Origin: Streptomyces sp. HUAS 15-9
GTDB taxonomy: Bacteria > Actinomycetota > Actinomycetes > Streptomycetales > Streptomycetaceae
Length of the DNA stretch: 64,000 nucleotides
Assembly (NCBI RefSeq): GCF_025642155.1
Contig: NZ_CP106798.1
Span: 3,348,001-3,412,000, forward strand
Direction: 5' to 3'
The notes below the pieces were generated by a model that saw only the letters and a program-made list of their open reading frames with translations, was not told where the DNA came from and ran no database searches. Of this stretch, positions 61,496-64,000 are shown one piece after another (position 1 is the stretch's first letter; each line of letters starts with the position of its first letter). Position numbers and translations under genes: made by a program.

Positions 61496-62966
61496 TTGGG
61501 AAGTCCTGCGGGGGCTGGTCGAGACGGTCGAGCTGGTTGAGCTTGGAGTGCCGGATGCCGTAGAGGCCGTAGACGACGAGGCCGACCGCCATCCACACCC
61601 CGAAGGCGATCCAGGTGTCGGCGCCGAGGCTGAACAGCATGTAGGCGCAGAAGCCGACGCCGAGCAGGGGCGTGACCGGAGAGAGGGGGACGCGGAAGGA
61701 GCGGGAGGCCTCGGGGCTGCGCCGGCGCAGGATGACGACCGCGAGGTTGACCAGCATGAAGGCGAACAGGGTGCCGATGCTGGTGGCGTCGGCGAGGCTG
61801 CCGAGCGGGACGAGCGCGGCGAGCACCGCGATGAAGCCGGAGACGATGACCGTGTTGGCGCGCGGCACCCCGGTGCGCGGATGCACCTTGGCGAACAGCG
61901 GCGGCACGAGACCGTCCCGGGCCATCGCGAACAGGATGCGGATCTGTCCGTACTGCACGGTCAGCACGACGCTGGTGGTGGCGACGACGGCACCGATGGA
62001 GAGCAGGATCGGCCAGACGTTCCCGCCGCCGACGGCGTGCACCAGCATCTGGCTCAGCGTGGCCTCGGTGCCCTCGAACTTCGTCCACGGCATGGCGCCG
62101 AGCGCGGCGACGGCGACGAGGACGTACAGGGCGGTGACCAGGACGAGGGACAGGATGATGGCGCGCGGCAGGTCCCGCTGCGGGTTCTTGGCCTCCTCGC
62201 CCGCGGTGGAGGCGGCGTCGAAGCCGATGTAGGAGAAGAACAGGGAGGCGGCACCGGCGCTCATGCCCGCGGCGCCGAGCGGGAACAGGGGCTGGAAGTT
62301 CCCGGCGTGGAACGCGGTGAAGGCGACGGCGCAGAACATCACCAGCGCGGCGATCTTCACCGCGACCATGATCGTGTTGGCGACTGCGCTCTCCTTCGCG
62401 CCGCGCAGCAGCACGACCATGGCGAGGACGACGATGAGGGCGGCCGGGATGTTGAGCGTGCCGCCGAGTCCGGGCGGGGCGCTGAGCGACTCGGGCAGGG
62501 TGACACCGAGGGTGAGGTCGAGCAGTTCGTTGACGTACTGGCCCCAGCCCACCGCCACGGCGGCCACGGACACCCCGTACTCCAGGATCAGACACCAGCC
62601 GCACACCCAGGCGACGAACTCCCCGAGGGTGGCGTAGGCGTAGCTGTACGACGAGCCCGAGCCCGGGATCATGCCGGCCAGCTCGGCGTAGGAGAGGGCC
62701 GAGAAGAGCGCGGTCACCCCGGCGAGCACGAAGGAGACGACGATGGCCGGGCCCGCTTCGGGGACGGCCTGCCCGAGCACGACGAAGATGCCCGTGCCCA
62801 GGGTCGCGCCCACGCTCAGCAGCGTGAGCTGCGCGACCCCCATGGTCCGCTTGAGCGGGCTGCCCTCGGCCTCACCGACGAGCGAGCCGACGGCCTGCCG
62901 CCGGGTGAGGCGGCCTGCCGGCCTCGTTTCCTGTCCGGCTCTGGGCCGTGTTCCGACTGTCTCCAC
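61461..62966 (-). CDS. amino-acid permease (APC, cationic amino-acid transporter type)
   Basis: A 501-aa transporter with about 12 helices. The helix-1 motif is S-V-G-A-T-L-G-T-G-I-F-V-V-L-G; A-G-M-I-P-G-S-G-S-S-Y-S-Y-A-Y and F-F-S-Y-I-G-F-D-A-A-S-T-A-G-E-E are typical of CAT-type carriers. ATG 62966. The last 9 or so residues and the stop come from IS110 element B, whose 3' end overlaps this gene. The desuccinylase may have been downstream in the same transcript before the insertion. Confidence 0.88.
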   Translation of the reverse strand: METVGTRPRAGQETRPAGRLTRRQAVGSLVGEAEGSPLKRTMGVAQLTLLSVGATLGTGIFVVLGQAVPEAGPAIVVSFVLAGVTALFSALSYAELAGMIPGSGSSYSYAYATLGEFVAWVCGWCLILEYGVSVAAVAVGWGQYVNELLDLTLGVTLPESLSAPPGLGGTLNIPAALIVVLAMVVLLRGAKESAVANTIMVAVKIAALVMFCAVAFTAFHAGNFQPLFPLGAAGMSAGAASLFFSYIGFDAASTAGEEAKNPQRDLPRAIILSLVLVTALYVLVAVAALGAMPWTKFEGTEATLSQMLVHAVGGGNVWPILLSIGAVVATTSVVLTVQYGQIRILFAMARDGLVPPLFAKVHPRTGVPRANTVIVSGFIAVLAALVPLGSLADATSIGTLFAFMLVNLAVVILRRRSPEASRSFRVPLSPVTPLLGVGFCAYMLFSLGADTWIAFGVWMAVGLVVYGLYGIRHSKLNQLDRLDQPPQDFPIVMSSRSRDGR

Positions 62967-63039
62967 CGTGTCGTTCCCTCCACCGTCGGGCTGCTATGGC
63001 CCCTGATGATGCGGAGGGACGACGACGCCGGGGTGAGGG

Positions 63040-63083
63040 GATCGACCAAAGGTGGGGCGAGCCGATTTACGGATCGGCCAAAG
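63040..63083. promoter_or_regulatory. direct repeat upstream of permease/IclR genes
   Basis: GATCGACCAAAG (63040-63051) and GATCGGCCAAAG (63072-63083) are 12-base direct repeats with one difference, spaced 32 bases, about three helical turns. They lie between the permease start and the IclR stop and may be operators for the IclR regulator. Confidence 0.4.
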
Positions 63084-63113
63084 AATTCGCGCTTGCCGTG
63101 CCGGGAGGATCGG

Positions 63114-63764
63114 CTAGCGCAACGCTTCGGCAACCTCCCGGGCCGCGTCCATGACCCGCGGTCCGACCCGCTCGGGCACGGAGTCCGCCAGCATCACGAC
63201 GCCGACGCTGCCCTCCACGCCCGTGACGCCGAGCAGGGGCGCCGCCGCCCCGCTGGCACCCGCCTCCAGCTCACCGTGCGTCAGGGTGTAGCCGGGCTCC
63301 GTCAGCGGCGACTGCCGTGCCGAGAGGATCGCCCGGCCCGCGGCTCCCCGGTCCAGCGGATGCCTGAAGCCCGCCCGGTAGGCGACGTGATAGTCCGTCC
63401 ACGACGGCTCGACCACCGCGACGGCCAGTGCCTCCGTGCCGTCGACGAGCGTGAGATGGGCCGTCGCGCCGATGTCCTCGGCCAGCGCCCGCAGCGCGGG
63501 CAGTGCCGCCTCGCGCACCAGCGGATGCACCTGCCGGCCCAGGCGCAGCACTCCCAGCCCGACCCGGGCTCGGCCGCCCAGATCACGCCGTACCAGCGCA
63601 TGCTGTTCGAGCGTGGCCAGCAACCGGTACACGACGGTCCGGTTCACGCCCAGTTTGTTGGATAGCTCGGTGACGGTCAGCCCATGGTCCGTGTCGGCCA
63701 GCAGCTTGAGGACGCGCAGTCCCCGGTCGAGCGTCTGAGAGGTCTCCGCGGTCACGACGCCCAC
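63114..63764 (-). CDS. IclR-family transcriptional regulator
   Basis: A 216-aa regulator. The winged helix-turn-helix is T-V-T-E-L-S-N-K-L-G-V-N-R-T-V-V-Y-R-L-L-A-T-L-E at about residues 29-52; the ligand domain carries A-L-A-V-A-V-V-E-P, H-P-L-D-R-G-A-A-G-R-A-I-L-S-A and G-V-E-G-S-V-G-V. GTG or ATG near 63764 starts it. It lies upstream of the permease on the same strand, 147 bases away, and probably controls it. Confidence 0.9.
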   Translation of the reverse strand: MGVVTAETSQTLDRGLRVLKLLADTDHGLTVTELSNKLGVNRTVVYRLLATLEQHALVRRDLGGRARVGLGVLRLGRQVHPLVREAALPALRALAEDIGATAHLTLVDGTEALAVAVVEPSWTDYHVAYRAGFRHPLDRGAAGRAILSARQSPLTEPGYTLTHGELEAGASGAAAPLLGVTGVEGSVGVVMLADSVPERVGPRVMDAAREVAEALR

Positions 63765-64000
63765 TCCTTCAATGGTGAGGTCGGCAACCCCTTCACGGCG
63801 GATGCGTCGCAGAGTCCCGTCGGCGACGCGCTTTCAGAGGCCGCCGATCGGCATGGCGGCCCGGAGGCTCCGGGCCAAGTCGCTTCACGGCTGCGCTCCG
63901 CGGCGGCGCTGCCACGGGGCGTGTGCGTAGCGGGACATTAGCGAAGCCGGTTCGCTGAGCGGAAGCCTCCGTCCAGAATCCGGGCAAGACCAGATCCGGC
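63765..64000 (-). other. non-coding end of window, possible IS110 left-end relic
   Basis: No gene is supported. On the minus strand, GAAGCGACTTGGCCCGGAGCC with a strong hairpin (GGCCCGGAG / CTCCGGGCC, about 63858-63876) resembles the AAAGGACTTGGCCGCCCGGAG stretch in the left end of IS110 element B (about 60163). It may be a relic of a related element's RNA-coding end. The match is short and this is uncertain. Confidence 0.3.

Noticed and set aside
63793..63987. A 64-codon minus-strand frame at the window end
   Set aside because: Arg/Pro-rich, no ribosome binding site and no similarity to a known protein; the stretch looks like a structured non-coding sequence.

Overview
The window is high-GC actinobacterial DNA with dense, mostly short-spaced genes, GTG and ATG starts and perfect GC-rich terminator hairpins. 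Gene content points to Streptomyces: the split N-acetylglucosamine PTS (nagF, nagE1, nagE2) with DasR-type sites, an SsgA-like sporulation protein, HTH-less Scr1/DUF5753 and DUF397/DUF6879 proteins, and a CysO/Mec/CysM cysteine pathway. From 6.3 kb to the right end the gene order resembles, from memory, the S. coelicolor SCO2890s-2930s core region.

Layout. 1-6.3 kb is accessory: the tail of one DUF5753 protein, a DUF397 protein, three DUF6879 paralogues, an HTH-less DUF5753 protein, a duplicated gene scrap, a 5'-truncated NucA/NucB-type nuclease facing a SMI1/KNR4 (SUKH-type) protein, and a sigma-factor scrap. 6.3-28.5 kb is housekeeping: DUF445, an SGNH esterase, a three-gene ABC-2 exporter, a class A penicillin-binding protein with a frameshift in its repetitive head, a guanidine-III riboswitch with an SMR exporter, peroxiredoxin, tRNA-Leu, RdgB, RNase PH, the nag PTS genes, a metallo-hydrolase, secreted proteins and a membrane-tethered PemK/MazF-like protein.

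28.6-42.3 kb is rearranged. An IS200/IS605-family element (TnpA/TnpB) carries an IS110-family insertion near its tnpB 3' end. Later, the segment between about 29,877 and 42,117 was inverted by a reciprocal exchange at a shared TTG. One breakpoint lies inside the IS110 transposase gene and the other inside the signal-peptide end of a secreted M6 metalloprotease (immune inhibitor A type). Both genes are now split into two pieces 12.2 kb apart; undoing the inversion restores both reading frames across the joints. Inside the inverted segment are nicotinamidase and nicotinate phosphoribosyltransferase (NAD salvage), ClpS, DUF2017, an amino-acid permease and the cysteine cluster (Mec, a 31-aa leader peptide, CysO, CysM).

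42.6-64 kb holds two RDD membrane proteins, an SsgG-like protein, a GlcD-type oxidase, a TPR protein, HppD with a divergent Lrp/AsnC regulator, a four-gene OpuB/ProU-type osmolyte ABC operon, a Lon-like secreted protease, and a set that looks like a D- to L-amino-acid conversion pathway (N-succinyl-amino-acid racemase-like enzyme, GNAT transferase, M20 desuccinylase, PucR regulator, amino-acid permease, IclR regulator). A second, frameshifted IS110-family element sits between the permease and the desuccinylase.
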